Program-made: the position numbers and the translations under genes | The notes under the pieces: generated by a model | What the model was told of the DNA's origin: nothing | Seen by the model: only the letters and a program-made list of their open reading frames with translations | The model's database searches: none | Assembly: GCA_946478755.1 (NCBI GenBank) | Contig: CAMLDJ010000062.1 | Span: 1-22,664, forward strand | Reading direction: 5' to 3' | Source: an uncultured Pedobacter sp. | GTDB lineage: Bacteria > Bacteroidota > Bacteroidia > Sphingobacteriales > Sphingobacteriaceae | Length of the DNA: 22,664 nucleotides | Shown: one piece after another, positions 1-7,948 of the stretch | Numbering within the stretch: position 1 is the stretch's first letter | How the letters are laid out: each line of letters starts with the position of its first letter

Positions 1-1037
1 CTTCCGTTATAAGCACCTTCTGCGATTCCTATGGAGGCATCTTTACGTGTATCACCAACTTCATAAGCATCGATGATATCCTGAGTCGGGGTATTCCATC
101 CGCCTGTGGCCCCATTATTGGTCGCTGTTCCTGTAATCAGCTTGGTATAGTTATTGGGGGCCGTACGAGGTAAAAATTGGTAAATAAAATTACTTGGGGC
201 GGTGCCGGCGGCATCGCCTTCCAGATATTGTATCTCAAAAATTGATTCCTTGGTGTTTTTGTTGGCAGGTAAGAAAGCATCCGCATAATTGGTCTGCAAA
301 CCATACCCCATACCTGCAAGCGTACCCAATACAATTTCAGCCTCCCCATATTTTTTCTGAGTCATAAGCACCTCACCATACAACATTGTAGCAGAGCCTT
401 TAGTAGCCTGACCACTTTCCTTTGCTGGTAATTTTGTAGGTGCTGCAAGCATGGTTATCGCATCTTTAACATCGGCCGTAATTTGTGCATAAACTTCATC
501 TGCCGTAGACCTGGATATAAAAGCATCGTCAGCCTTTTTCACTTCTTTTAGGTACAAGGGCACACCACCAAATAAACGGACCAGTTTGAAATAGTAAAAT
601 GCGCGTAAAAATTTCGCCTGGCCCTCAATGTCATTCCGTGCTGCGACGGCAATATCGGCATCTTTCAGACGCTCTATTACTACATTGGCTTTTGCAATAC
701 CAGAATAACAGGCGAAATAAATGGTATTGGTATTGGCATTTGTTGGGCCATCCATAAAGTCATCTATATTTTCTTTAAACAGATAAGCAGTTCCTCTGTT
801 GCTTGGGTAAGGTTGGTAATGCGTATTGTCTGAACGCATTTCAGCCGCATAAAAATCCTGGTTCGCTAAATCCCTGAGTGGCACATAGGCGGCAATAACC
901 CCTTGCCTGAACTGAGCTTCTGTTTTAAAAAACGTTTCAACGGAATAGGAATCTTTTGGCGTTAACTCAATAAAGCTTTTTTTGCAGGATATTGCTGTAA
1001 AAGAAAGCATGGCTATATATATGAATATCTTTTTCAT
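1..1037 (-). CDS. RagB/SusD family outer-membrane nutrient-binding lipoprotein, partial (3' end outside window)
   Basis: The reading frame is open from the start codon at 1037 to the window edge, giving about 345 residues; SusD proteins are usually 450-650 residues, so the C-terminal part lies outside. The N-terminus is a lipoprotein signal (MKKIFIYIAMLSFTAISC, acylated Cys at about residue 18, followed by KKS), typical of Bacteroidota surface lipoproteins. The next part (FIELTPKDSYSVETFF, then a segment with RDLANQDFYAAEMRSDN and later GQAKFLRAFYYFKLVRLFGGVPL) matches the classic SusD core, where the 'E/AxFLRAxxYFxLVRxFGGVPL' TPR helix is diagnostic. SusD caps the SusC barrel and binds glycans or other oligomers at the cell surface. 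It follows susC after 111 bases on the same strand, so the two form a unit. The substrate cannot be told from the sequence. The gene is preceded by a leader that is repeated upstream of the hydrolase gene at 14621. Confidence 0.93.
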   Translation of the reverse strand, partial: MKKIFIYIAMLSFTAISCKKSFIELTPKDSYSVETFFKTEAQFRQGVIAAYVPLRDLANQDFYAAEMRSDNTHYQPYPSNRGTAYLFKENIDDFMDGPTNANTNTIYFACYSGIAKANVVIERLKDADIAVAARNDIEGQAKFLRAFYYFKLVRLFGGVPLYLKEVKKADDAFISRSTADEVYAQITADVKDAITMLAAPTKLPAKESGQATKGSATMLYGEVLMTQKKYGEAEIVLGTLAGMGYGLQTNYADAFLPANKNTKESIFEIQYLEGDAAGTAPSNFIYQFLPRTAPNNYTKLITGTATNNGATGGWNTPTQDIIDAYEVGDTRKDASIGIAEGAYNG

Positions 1038-1126
1038 TGGAATATAAATTTGTTTTTCAATGGTAATGAAGCTATCATAAGCCTATTCATTGCTGTTTGT
1101 AAGCGGTATGCTTTTAATGGTTTCAT
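1035..1126 (-). repeat. Leader repeat, copy 1 (upstream of susD start)
   Basis: This 92-base stretch, read on the minus strand, runs up to and includes the susD start codon and is about 80% identical by eye (roughly 75 of 92 columns, one gap) to 14619-14709, which ends at the start codon of the alpha/beta hydrolase gene. The last 14 bases before and including the start (TTTATATTCCAATG) are identical. Both copies have an AAGC...GCTT inverted repeat at the far end (here AAGC-ATACC-GCTT). The function is not known; a shared translational leader or a past recombination event are both possible. Confidence 0.75.
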
Positions 1127-1148
1127 CTTTTCTATATTTCGGGTTACC

Positions 1149-4100
1149 CTATTTAAATGTTGTAGAAATACCAATAGAGAAAGTTCTTGGCACGGGATAG
1201 GCGTTTTCGTCCACGCCTATACCCTGAGTAGCGTCCGTTCCGTTGAGGCTTATTTCCGGGTTAAACCCAGTGTAACCGGTAATAACGAAAGCCTGCTGCA
1301 CCGAGGCATACACCCTTAACGATTTCAGGAGCAGCTTATCTTTCAATGGAATGGTGTAACCAAGGGAAATGTTTTTAGCGGATAAGTACGAGCCATTCTC
1401 TATCCACTGGCTGTTTACCTGGCGGCCAATCGCAGTTGTTCCGCCTCTTGTTGAAGGATAAATTCCCGAACCCGGATTCTGTTCCGATCTCCATCTGTCC
1501 TTTATTGCCGCTAACGGGAGTCGAGAGCCATCCATATTGGTTAGATAGGCCCATTTTGCTGGCGAAAGAATATCTCCGCCAACCGCACCTGACATGGTGA
1601 TGTTCAGGTCGAAATTCTTATAGCGGAAGCTGTTGCCGATGCCAAAACTGAAATCCGGTGTAGGGTCGCCTATGAAAGTACGGTCGTATTCATCGCTGAT
1701 TATACCATCAGGAACACCGTTGGGACCCGATACATCTTTCACTTTAATCGTACCTATATTTGAAGCAGACCCGTATTTGGGCGAACTAGCCAGATCAGCA
1801 GCATCCTTATATAACCCCTGAAAAACGAAGCCATAAAACTCACCTAAACGGTGCCCTACCTGATTACGGTAATAATCTGAAGTTACAGTATTATTCCGGC
1901 GGATAAAACCCGGAGCTACCAGCGAATTGATGATGTTCCGCTCAAAAGCTACATTAAAGCTGGAATTCCATTTCAGGCCGCCGGTAAGGTTAACCGTATT
2001 AACCGAAATCTCATGCCCCCAAAATTCAAATTCGCCAACATTGAATTTGATGGTCTGGAAACCAGAGCCTCTTGGGATCGGCCTGTCCTGGATCATACCA
2101 TCTGTTATTTTATGATAGTAGTCGTAGTTAACCGATATCCTGTTCTTTAGCACTGCAAATTCTAACCCAATGTCAAATTGCTTGTTCCTTTCCCATGCGA
2201 GTTCCGAATTTCCAAGTCCCCCAATTGTATTTCCAGATACCAGGACACCGTTCAGGATATAGTTATACTCCCCTATTGTAGATAGGGCCTGAAAATTGCC
2301 CAGATTGTTATTTCCTGTTATCCCGTAGCTTGAACGTAGTTTAAGAAAATCTACAAATTTAAATTTCTGCATAAAAGCCTCATCACTCAGGATCCAGCCA
2401 GCTGATACAGATGGAAAGTAGCCATATTTTCTGTTATTCCCGAATCTTGAAGAACCATCGCTCCTTATCGCTCCCTGAAGCAGGTATTTGCCTTTGTAGC
2501 TGTAGTTTAAACGGCCAATGGTAGACAGTAAAGAATACGCAGTAGTGTTACTGGTACCCGCACTGATCACAGTTGCAGCACTCAGGAAAGGTACATCATC
2601 ACTTGGATAACCTGTACCAGAAACGGAATTGCTGGTCTGTTGAAACTTTTGTGCGGAATAACCCACAAGGGCTTCGATATTGTGATTCTGACCAAAGGTT
2701 TTTGCATAATGCAGGTTCGCCTCAGCAGTCCATGAAAAGTTATCCACAGAACTGCTCAACCCGGTTGCAATAGAATTGGTGGTAATAAACGCCGGGCTGA
2801 ACTGATCGCGGGATTCTGCACCTTTATCGGCAGCAATATTAGTTTTCAGACTCAGACCATCCAGAAATTCATAATTCAAATACGCATTGCCAAGTATACG
2901 GGTGGTTTTATAATCGTCCTTAGCCATAGTAAACTGTGCATAAGGATTGATATAAGCTACCATACTCGGAGAGGTGACCAACTTAGGCATGCTGCCATCC
3001 GGATTGACGGCGGGAAACAGCGGACTTGCTTCCAAAACTTTCTCAAAAAAACCGTTTACCCCATCCGTAGCCAGCCTGTTGTTGTGATCCAGGCGATAGC
3101 TTGGTGCCAGGTTAAAGCCGAGTTTTAGCTTGTTGCTACTCAACGTAAGGTCCTGATTAAGCCTTAAGGTAAATAGTTTGGTTCCGGTATTAATGATCAC
3201 ACCTTCTTGCTCCTGATATCCGGCAATAATTGTCGAAGAGGACTTGTTGGTTGCCGATTGTATAGTCAGGTCATAACTTTGTATGGGGGCCGACTGTGTA
3301 AGCACATCAAACCAGTTGGTACCCTCACCGTATTGCTCTGGGTTACCATAAGCTTCCAGTTGGGTGGCCGGCACTACATAGCTTGGCTGAAAAATTTTCT
3401 GATCCTCATATCTTTCTTTCATGAACGTAGCAAATTCCCTGGCATTCATCATATCCGGAACAAAGCTCTGCGGAATTTTCTGGATGCCGTAATTGCTGCT
3501 GAACTCGATTTTAGCATCGCCAGGCTTAGCATGTTTGGTGGTGATCAATATTACGCCATTGGCTGCCCTGGAACCATATAAAGCTGTAGAGGAAGCATCC
3601 TTTAGTATGGTAAAACTTTCGATCTCAGATGGATTAATGTTATTGATACTACCTGTAATAGGTAAACCATCTACAACAAACAAGGGCTGGTTGGAAAGCG
3701 AAAGAGACGCTGCACCACGGATACGGAACTCCATTCCGCGACCGGGCTGTCCGCTGCTCTGTGCAACCTGGACCCCTGCTACCTGCCCCTGCAGCTGCTG
3801 GGCAAATTGACCCACCGGCATGTCCTGTAAACCAGCTGCATTTATTTGTGCAATAGAACCGGTGACCTCCCGGGCTTTTTGCTTGCCATAACTTACTACG
3901 ACCTCCTTCAACTGTGTATTTGATGTGAGCGTAAAGTTGACCACCGTTTCCTGCCCGGCAGTAACGCTGATGCCAGCTTTATCCGATTTCGTATAACCTA
4001 TATAAGTAGCAGAAAGTGTGTAAGTTCCTTCGGCAACCCTCAGGCTAAAATTACCTTCCGGATCAGCGGTGGTCCCGATCTTGGTTCCCTGCAACAAAAC

Positions 4101-4256
4101 CGATGCTCCCGGCAAAACCCCTGATCTATCGGTTATCTTTCCTTTTATAATACCCGTCTTTTCCTGTGAAAAGGCAAAATTGGCAAAGAAAAGCAGCGTT
4201 AGTATTAAACTGCATGGCTTGTAACTGCGCCACATTTTGTAAAAGTGTTTTCTCAT
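1149..4256 (-). CDS. SusC/RagA family TonB-linked outer-membrane transporter
   Basis: A 1035-residue protein, the usual length for SusC-like transporters. Residues 1-31 form a signal peptide ending FANFAFSQ. Residues about 36-120 form a carboxypeptidase-regulatory-like beta-sandwich (GIIKGKITDRSG...LPGASV...YTLSATYIGY). The plug domain follows (about 125-240), with the diagnostic strings GRGMEFRIRGAASL, PLFVVDGLPI and LKDASSTALYGSRAANGVILITT. The remainder is a 22-strand-type barrel rich in aromatic residues, ending with a terminal aromatic motif (FSIGISTTFK). It transports large or oligomeric substrates across the outer membrane with TonB energy, in complex with the SusD protein encoded next. 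There is no N-terminal STN domain, so it is not expected to signal directly to an anti-sigma factor. The substrate is unknown; no glycoside hydrolase is seen next to it in this window. Confidence 0.95.
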   Translation of the reverse strand: MRKHFYKMWRSYKPCSLILTLLFFANFAFSQEKTGIIKGKITDRSGVLPGASVLLQGTKIGTTADPEGNFSLRVAEGTYTLSATYIGYTKSDKAGISVTAGQETVVNFTLTSNTQLKEVVVSYGKQKAREVTGSIAQINAAGLQDMPVGQFAQQLQGQVAGVQVAQSSGQPGRGMEFRIRGAASLSLSNQPLFVVDGLPITGSINNINPSEIESFTILKDASSTALYGSRAANGVILITTKHAKPGDAKIEFSSNYGIQKIPQSFVPDMMNAREFATFMKERYEDQKIFQPSYVVPATQLEAYGNPEQYGEGTNWFDVLTQSAPIQSYDLTIQSATNKSSSTIIAGYQEQEGVIINTGTKLFTLRLNQDLTLSSNKLKLGFNLAPSYRLDHNNRLATDGVNGFFEKVLEASPLFPAVNPDGSMPKLVTSPSMVAYINPYAQFTMAKDDYKTTRILGNAYLNYEFLDGLSLKTNIAADKGAESRDQFSPAFITTNSIATGLSSSVDNFSWTAEANLHYAKTFGQNHNIEALVGYSAQKFQQTSNSVSGTGYPSDDVPFLSAATVISAGTSNTTAYSLLSTIGRLNYSYKGKYLLQGAIRSDGSSRFGNNRKYGYFPSVSAGWILSDEAFMQKFKFVDFLKLRSSYGITGNNNLGNFQALSTIGEYNYILNGVLVSGNTIGGLGNSELAWERNKQFDIGLEFAVLKNRISVNYDYYHKITDGMIQDRPIPRGSGFQTIKFNVGEFEFWGHEISVNTVNLTGGLKWNSSFNVAFERNIINSLVAPGFIRRNNTVTSDYYRNQVGHRLGEFYGFVFQGLYKDAADLASSPKYGSASNIGTIKVKDVSGPNGVPDGIISDEYDRTFIGDPTPDFSFGIGNSFRYKNFDLNITMSGAVGGDILSPAKWAYLTNMDGSRLPLAAIKDRWRSEQNPGSGIYPSTRGGTTAIGRQVNSQWIENGSYLSAKNISLGYTIPLKDKLLLKSLRVYASVQQAFVITGYTGFNPEISLNGTDATQGIGVDENAYPVPRTFSIGISTTFK

Positions 4257-4325
4257 AATTTTATACTTGGTTGCCCTAATTTATCTCTTGTTTGAGTAAT
4301 AACTGTTATGTACTGTCATGGTTTG

Positions 4326-4333
4326 CGAAAGTA
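4326..4333 (-). promoter_or_regulatory. Possible -7 box of susC promoter
   Basis: On the minus strand this reads TACTTTCG, seven of eight positions of the Bacteroidota -7 element TAnnTTTG, about 70 bases before the susC start. No clear TTG is seen 19-21 bases upstream of it, so the assignment is weak. Confidence 0.25.
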
Positions 4334-4521
4334 TTTATAATATATTAAAAGAATATTAAACTATTATTAAGGTTAAAAACAAACAAAAAACAATATATTT
4401 TTAACAAAATAAAATAACATTTAAAGTAATTGTTCCTACCAAAAACGGCCCTATCACCGCGCTAACAGTACTTAAAAGAAAAAAAAAGTGAACTCAAATG
4501 GAATATTGGCACAGCATTACC

Positions 4522-4560
4522 TAAAAAAAAGAACGACCATGCTTTCTTTTGCATGGTCGT
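4522..4560 (-). terminator. Orphan intrinsic terminator on the minus strand
   Basis: A perfect 10-bp stem (ACGACCATGC at 4533-4542 pairs with GCATGGTCGT at 4551-4560) with an 8-base loop. On the minus strand the stem is followed by TTCTTTTTTTTAG, an ideal intrinsic terminator. On the plus strand the following sequence (CCCTTTTCAATC) is a poorer T-tract. Both flanking genes point away from it, so it does not end a known gene. Confidence 0.7.
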
Positions 4561-4708
4561 CCCTTTTCAATCTTTATTTTTTCTTAGAACACTGAATCCG
4601 GACAGGATACCGTACCGGCAAAGATCAGGTATCGTCATACTTCAGTTATCGCTGTTATAAGTAGAATTTTAACAGAATGTTTTTTAAATTTATGGAAACA
4701 AAGAAATC

Positions 4709-4957
4709 ATGGGAAGCTATCAACAAGAATGGAAAGAGATGTTACAAAAAGATGAAGCATTTGGAGAATGGAAAATCAGGAGCAGCGGAGGCGATCTTTT
4801 GATCCGCGTTCCGGAAGAAACAGATATGGACGTATTGAAAATGCAGTTCGCCGACCTCATATCTCCAATTGCACCATTAATAAAGTCACCAAAAACGACG
4901 CTGAAGTTCTATGTCGGAAGTTCTGATGAAGCTGATTTCATATTTACCCTAAATTAA
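4709..4957 (+). CDS. Small hypothetical protein (82 residues)
   Basis: I do not recognise this protein. It is 82 residues, acidic, without signal peptide or membrane segment, so probably cytoplasmic. It begins MGSYQQEWKEMLQKDEAFGEWKI, has a charged amphipathic start followed by a beta-type segment (GDLLIRVPEE), a central helix (DVLKMQFADLISPIAPLI) and a C-terminal strand pair ending DEADFIFTLN; the pattern suggests a small alpha/beta fold. The frame is clean, codon use resembles its neighbours, and it ends just before a hairpin (4961-4982) that could terminate it. It stands alone on the plus strand between two minus-strand units. Confidence 0.7.
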   Translation: MGSYQQEWKEMLQKDEAFGEWKIRSSGGDLLIRVPEETDMDVLKMQFADLISPIAPLIKSPKTTLKFYVGSSDEADFIFTLN

Positions 4958-4960
4958 AAA

Positions 4961-4982
4961 TAGCTGTTACCATGAACAGCTA
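4961..4982. terminator. Hairpin between convergent genes
   Basis: TAGCTGTT (4961-4968) pairs with AACAGCTA (4975-4982) around a six-base loop. A-rich sequence on the left (AAATTAAAAA) and T-rich sequence on the right (CTTATTTTTTATT) give a U-tract in both directions, so it can end both the 82-residue gene (stop at 4957) and the phosphodiesterase gene, whose stop codon (4980-4982) lies within the right arm. Confidence 0.65.
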
Positions 4983-5873
4983 CTTATTTTTTATTGCCGC
5001 CGCAACCTCAATCGGCAGGTCAGACTCCAGTACATCTGCTCCCTGGGCAAAAGTTTCCCTGTAGTTCTTTGCACGCGCTGCAGCATCCGGCAGCTTATCA
5101 TAAGTAGGTGCTGCCGAGATCATCCCCATTACTCCCTTAGCATGTAGCATATCCAAAAGCGCCTTGTTCTCCGGCTTATTTTCAGGACCGATATAAGCCA
5201 TCATGTTTGAATATGGAATTCCTGCAGCTACGTATTCCTTAAAGGCTTCCTCAGTTTTTGCTAAAACAGAAAACATCCATTTCGGATTATGATCATAATA
5301 AAACTTCGCTTGCTCTGGAGTGTGAACGGTAAGCATAATGATGTCATTTTTACATTCAGTCAAAATTTTTACGGTCAGTTCTGGTGGAACATCTTTTCTA
5401 TCCAGGTTAAGCACCGTTTTACCCCTGCTCCAAAGAATCGCTTCTTTCAAAGTGGGAATCTTACAATCTGTTACCTGTCCTTCAGGGTCCTTCAGTCTGA
5501 GTTTCTGTAATTCCGCATATGTGTAATCAGACACCTTACCCTTGCCAGTGGTCGTTCTGTCCAGCGTAGCGTCGTGCATCAGCACCACTACCCCATCTTT
5601 TGTCAAACGTGGATCTATTTCGTAAAAAGCAGGTGTATGCCTCAACGTATTTTCGAAAGTCTCAATACTGTTTTCGGGAAAGCCTTTAACCATCCCTCCC
5701 CTGTGGCCACTAATAATCGGCGTATTTTTGCCCTTATACTTAAAGAACTCCTTCAGTTCCTTAGTGTTTTTAATCTTCAGTACCTGTAGCTGCTGCGCAG
5801 ACGCGAGATACCCCATACCAGAAGCGCACATCACAAACAGTAGTGCGATACATTTTTTTCTTGAGATGATCAT
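4980..5873 (-). CDS. Secreted glycerophosphodiester phosphodiesterase family protein
   Basis: A 297-residue protein with an N-terminal signal peptide (MIISRKKCIALLFVMCASGMGYLASAQ) and a complete GDPD-type TIM barrel. The catalytic pieces are visible: GHRGG with His57-Arg58, the metal-binding pair in YEIDPRLTKDG (Glu85, Asp87), and LMHD with His100 as the second catalytic histidine. Family members cleave glycerophosphodiesters (for example glycerophosphoinositol, glycerophosphocholine or teichoic-acid-type polymers) to an alcohol plus glycerol 3-phosphate. The signal peptide places it in the periplasm or outside. It is the last gene of the six-gene operon, 23 bases after the histidine phosphatase gene, so it may act on the compound whose released part the operon consumes; that link is inference. 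Confidence 0.9.
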   Translation of the reverse strand: MIISRKKCIALLFVMCASGMGYLASAQQLQVLKIKNTKELKEFFKYKGKNTPIISGHRGGMVKGFPENSIETFENTLRHTPAFYEIDPRLTKDGVVVLMHDATLDRTTTGKGKVSDYTYAELQKLRLKDPEGQVTDCKIPTLKEAILWSRGKTVLNLDRKDVPPELTVKILTECKNDIIMLTVHTPEQAKFYYDHNPKWMFSVLAKTEEAFKEYVAAGIPYSNMMAYIGPENKPENKALLDMLHAKGVMGMISAAPTYDKLPDAAARAKNYRETFAQGADVLESDLPIEVAAAIKNK

Positions 5874-5896
5874 ATTCGTTTCTAATTAATTAGGGA

Positions 5897-6496
5897 TTAG
5901 ATTTTACTGTTCAAAAGTTTCAGGCTAAGTTCCCCGCTTTCATCCAGACTAAAGAGGGTGATCGAAGAATTTTCCTGTACAATACGGCGGTAATGCTTTA
6001 AGGGCATCCCTAACTTATGTGCAAGATACAAGCGGTTAATACCATTGTGTCCAACAACCAAGATATTACCTGAAGGATGTTTACTTAGCATTTCCCGATA
6101 AAAGTCATCAACACGCGCTACAACATCTCCGGCACTTTCTCCGGTCCCCCCGGCTTTAGCTACGGCCGGGTCCTCCATCCAACTGTTCCAGAGCCCGGGA
6201 TCTGCTGCAATAAACTCTGCTGATGTCTTGCCTTCCCACCCGCCAAAATCCACCTCGATCAATCGTGGATCCGTTTTGACCTGATTACAACCTGAAGCGA
6301 TTTCAGCTGTATATAGCGCCCGCTTTAAGGGCGAAGAATAAATTCCGTCGAAGGACATATTTCCAAGCTGACTATTGACCAGATTAGCCTGTCTTTTGCC
6401 CTTTTCCGTAAGTTCGATATCAGTTCTTCCACAATAGCGGTTTCCATCTGCGTTATATTGTGTTTCCCCGTGTCGCAATAAATAAACGTTAAGCAT
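5897..6496 (-). CDS. Histidine phosphatase family protein (phosphoglycerate mutase-like)
   Basis: A 199-residue cytoplasmic protein of the branch-1 histidine phosphatase superfamily. The phosphate-accepting motif LLRHGET lies at residues 6-12 (catalytic His9), followed by the conserved TDIELTEKGKRQA, YSSPLKRALYTAE (Arg59), VDFGGWEG (Glu81 just before) and VVGHNG with the second catalytic His150. This pattern is shared by alpha-ribazole phosphatase (CobC) and many small-metabolite phosphatases; no cobalamin genes are near, so a sugar- or polyol-phosphate phosphatase is more likely here. The start codon overlaps the stop of the upstream kinase gene by 8 bases, so the two are probably translationally coupled. 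A phosphatase coupled to a kinase of the same operon is unusual. Confidence 0.9.
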   Translation of the reverse strand: MLNVYLLRHGETQYNADGNRYCGRTDIELTEKGKRQANLVNSQLGNMSFDGIYSSPLKRALYTAEIASGCNQVKTDPRLIEVDFGGWEGKTSAEFIAADPGLWNSWMEDPAVAKAGGTGESAGDVVARVDDFYREMLSKHPSGNILVVGHNGINRLYLAHKLGMPLKHYRRIVQENSSITLFSLDESGELSLKLLNSKI

Positions 6497-7946
6497 GTAT
6501 TTCTCCTTCTTTTATGTATCCTTTTTTCAGCAGCAATGCTAGAAAACGATGATAGTTTTCATTATAAATCGCAGCTAGTTCCGGTTCCGGACGAACTTCT
6601 TTATCGATAGTGGTTAAGGCCGTCACCGCATCGGCAAGGGAACTGAAATAGGTATTTGATGCGGCGAGAATGGCTGCACCAACTGCGCCGGACACCTCTT
6701 TCATTTTATAGATGGGCAAGTTCAACACGTTGCTCCTTATTTTAAGCCAGACATCACTGTTACTACCTCCACCCGCAGTGAAAACTGCACTTACCTTCTC
6801 ATTGGTAAAACCCTGGATCAATTCAAATGAAAAGCGCTCCAGGTAAGCTACTCCTTCCATATTTGCGGTAAAGCGCTCGGCCATTGATAAGCCCTCAGGC
6901 TCAAAACCAACGGCGTCAGGTGCAACCATAGGGAAGCGTTCGCCATGCTGCCGCAAGGGATAGGAGATCAGCGCTGTAGGAATGAGTTTTTCCGCAGCCT
7001 TGCTCAAAGCTTCCAGATTATCCCCGAATTCATTCGTTACCCAGTCGGCCCCGGTATTACTTGCCCCCCCGGGCATCCAGTACCCTGCAGGGTGACGGTG
7101 GCTGTATATACGCCCCTCCTCATCTACAATCTGTTTTTTGGTCACCCCCTTGATCACCATTGTAGTACCAATTGTGGTGTTCCATTCGCCGGGTCTCACC
7201 GCACCTGATGCGATCTGCGAGGCACAGCCGTCTGTTATGCCCACAGTAACTTTGACCTGTGCCGGCAAACCGGTAAATGCTGCTACAGCTTTTGTTAGCG
7301 TGCCAATTACCGTCCCCGAAGGAAAAACTTCCGGTAACCATTCTTTTTTTAACGGAAGGTGGGTATATAAATATTCCGGCCATTGGTAATCACTTACATC
7401 ATAACCTGTTTTAAAAGCATTGGTATAATCGGTCTTTCCCCAGCAATCGCTCAGCATTCCGGTTACATAATCTGCGGCATGGATCCACTTGTCAATCCTG
7501 GCCGCTTTTTCAGGATAGGCATCCCCAAACCAGACGATCTTGGCCAGCGCGCTGGAAGTATTAAACGCGGTATAACCTTTACTGTGATATTTTATGGCCG
7601 CGGCTGTACATATTTCAGCCTGCCTTGCGGAACGCTTATCGCTATACATTATGGCGTTATGAAGCGGCCTGTGTGCACTGTCTATCGGAATCACTGTACC
7701 AGATGTGGAAGTAACAGCAAGGGCAACGACATCATTTAGATCAATTTCTGCTTTTGCCTTGTCCGTCAGTTCTTTTAGGGAGCTGAGACAAGCTTCCCAC
7801 CACATATCGGGTGATTGCTCTTCCCTGGATTCGTCACTAAGCGCAAACACCTTACCTGTACTTGCGATCACTTCCCCGCCCGAAGCCAGCAAAACCACCC
7901 TTGCACCCTGTGTTCCTATATCAATTCCTATAAAATAAGACGCCAT
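6489..7946 (-). CDS. FGGY-family carbohydrate kinase (xylulokinase-like)
   Basis: A 485-residue sugar kinase of the FGGY family, which transfers the ATP gamma-phosphate to a sugar or polyol. The N-terminal phosphate loop is MASYFIGIDIGTQGARV; SPDMWWEACLSSLKEL and VTSTSGTVIPID follow; the second ATPase domain begins near VTVGITDGCASQIASGAV and includes WNTTIGTTMVIKGV; the adenosine motif is FTAGGGSNSDVWLKIRSNV and the C-terminal helix is EVSGAVGAAILAA. The start at 7946 (ATG) is preferred: it leaves two bases after the stop of the upstream kinase and begins right at the conserved core. A longer frame to 7991 uses GTG and a non-conserved extension. The substrate is not predictable from the sequence alone. 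Confidence 0.9.
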   Translation of the reverse strand: MASYFIGIDIGTQGARVVLLASGGEVIASTGKVFALSDESREEQSPDMWWEACLSSLKELTDKAKAEIDLNDVVALAVTSTSGTVIPIDSAHRPLHNAIMYSDKRSARQAEICTAAAIKYHSKGYTAFNTSSALAKIVWFGDAYPEKAARIDKWIHAADYVTGMLSDCWGKTDYTNAFKTGYDVSDYQWPEYLYTHLPLKKEWLPEVFPSGTVIGTLTKAVAAFTGLPAQVKVTVGITDGCASQIASGAVRPGEWNTTIGTTMVIKGVTKKQIVDEEGRIYSHRHPAGYWMPGGASNTGADWVTNEFGDNLEALSKAAEKLIPTALISYPLRQHGERFPMVAPDAVGFEPEGLSMAERFTANMEGVAYLERFSFELIQGFTNEKVSAVFTAGGGSNSDVWLKIRSNVLNLPIYKMKEVSGAVGAAILAASNTYFSSLADAVTALTTIDKEVRPEPELAAIYNENYHRFLALLLKKGYIKEGEIHA

Positions 7947-7948
7947 AT

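Larger units (their letters stand above)
4257..4708. other. Gene-free divergent spacer, 452 bases
   Basis: This very AT-rich spacer separates the susC start (minus strand) from the small plus-strand gene at 4709. It holds a possible susC promoter at 4326-4333 and a strong hairpin at 4531-4560. I see no convincing reading frame in it. The hairpin is oriented as a terminator for a minus-strand transcript that would have to start within 4561-4708, see the finding on a possible small RNA. Confidence 0.6.

Noticed and set aside
7120..7739. Several frames of 83-118 residues on both strands inside the kinase gene
   Set aside because: They are shadows of the GC-richer kinase coding sequence; the proteins lack any family motif.
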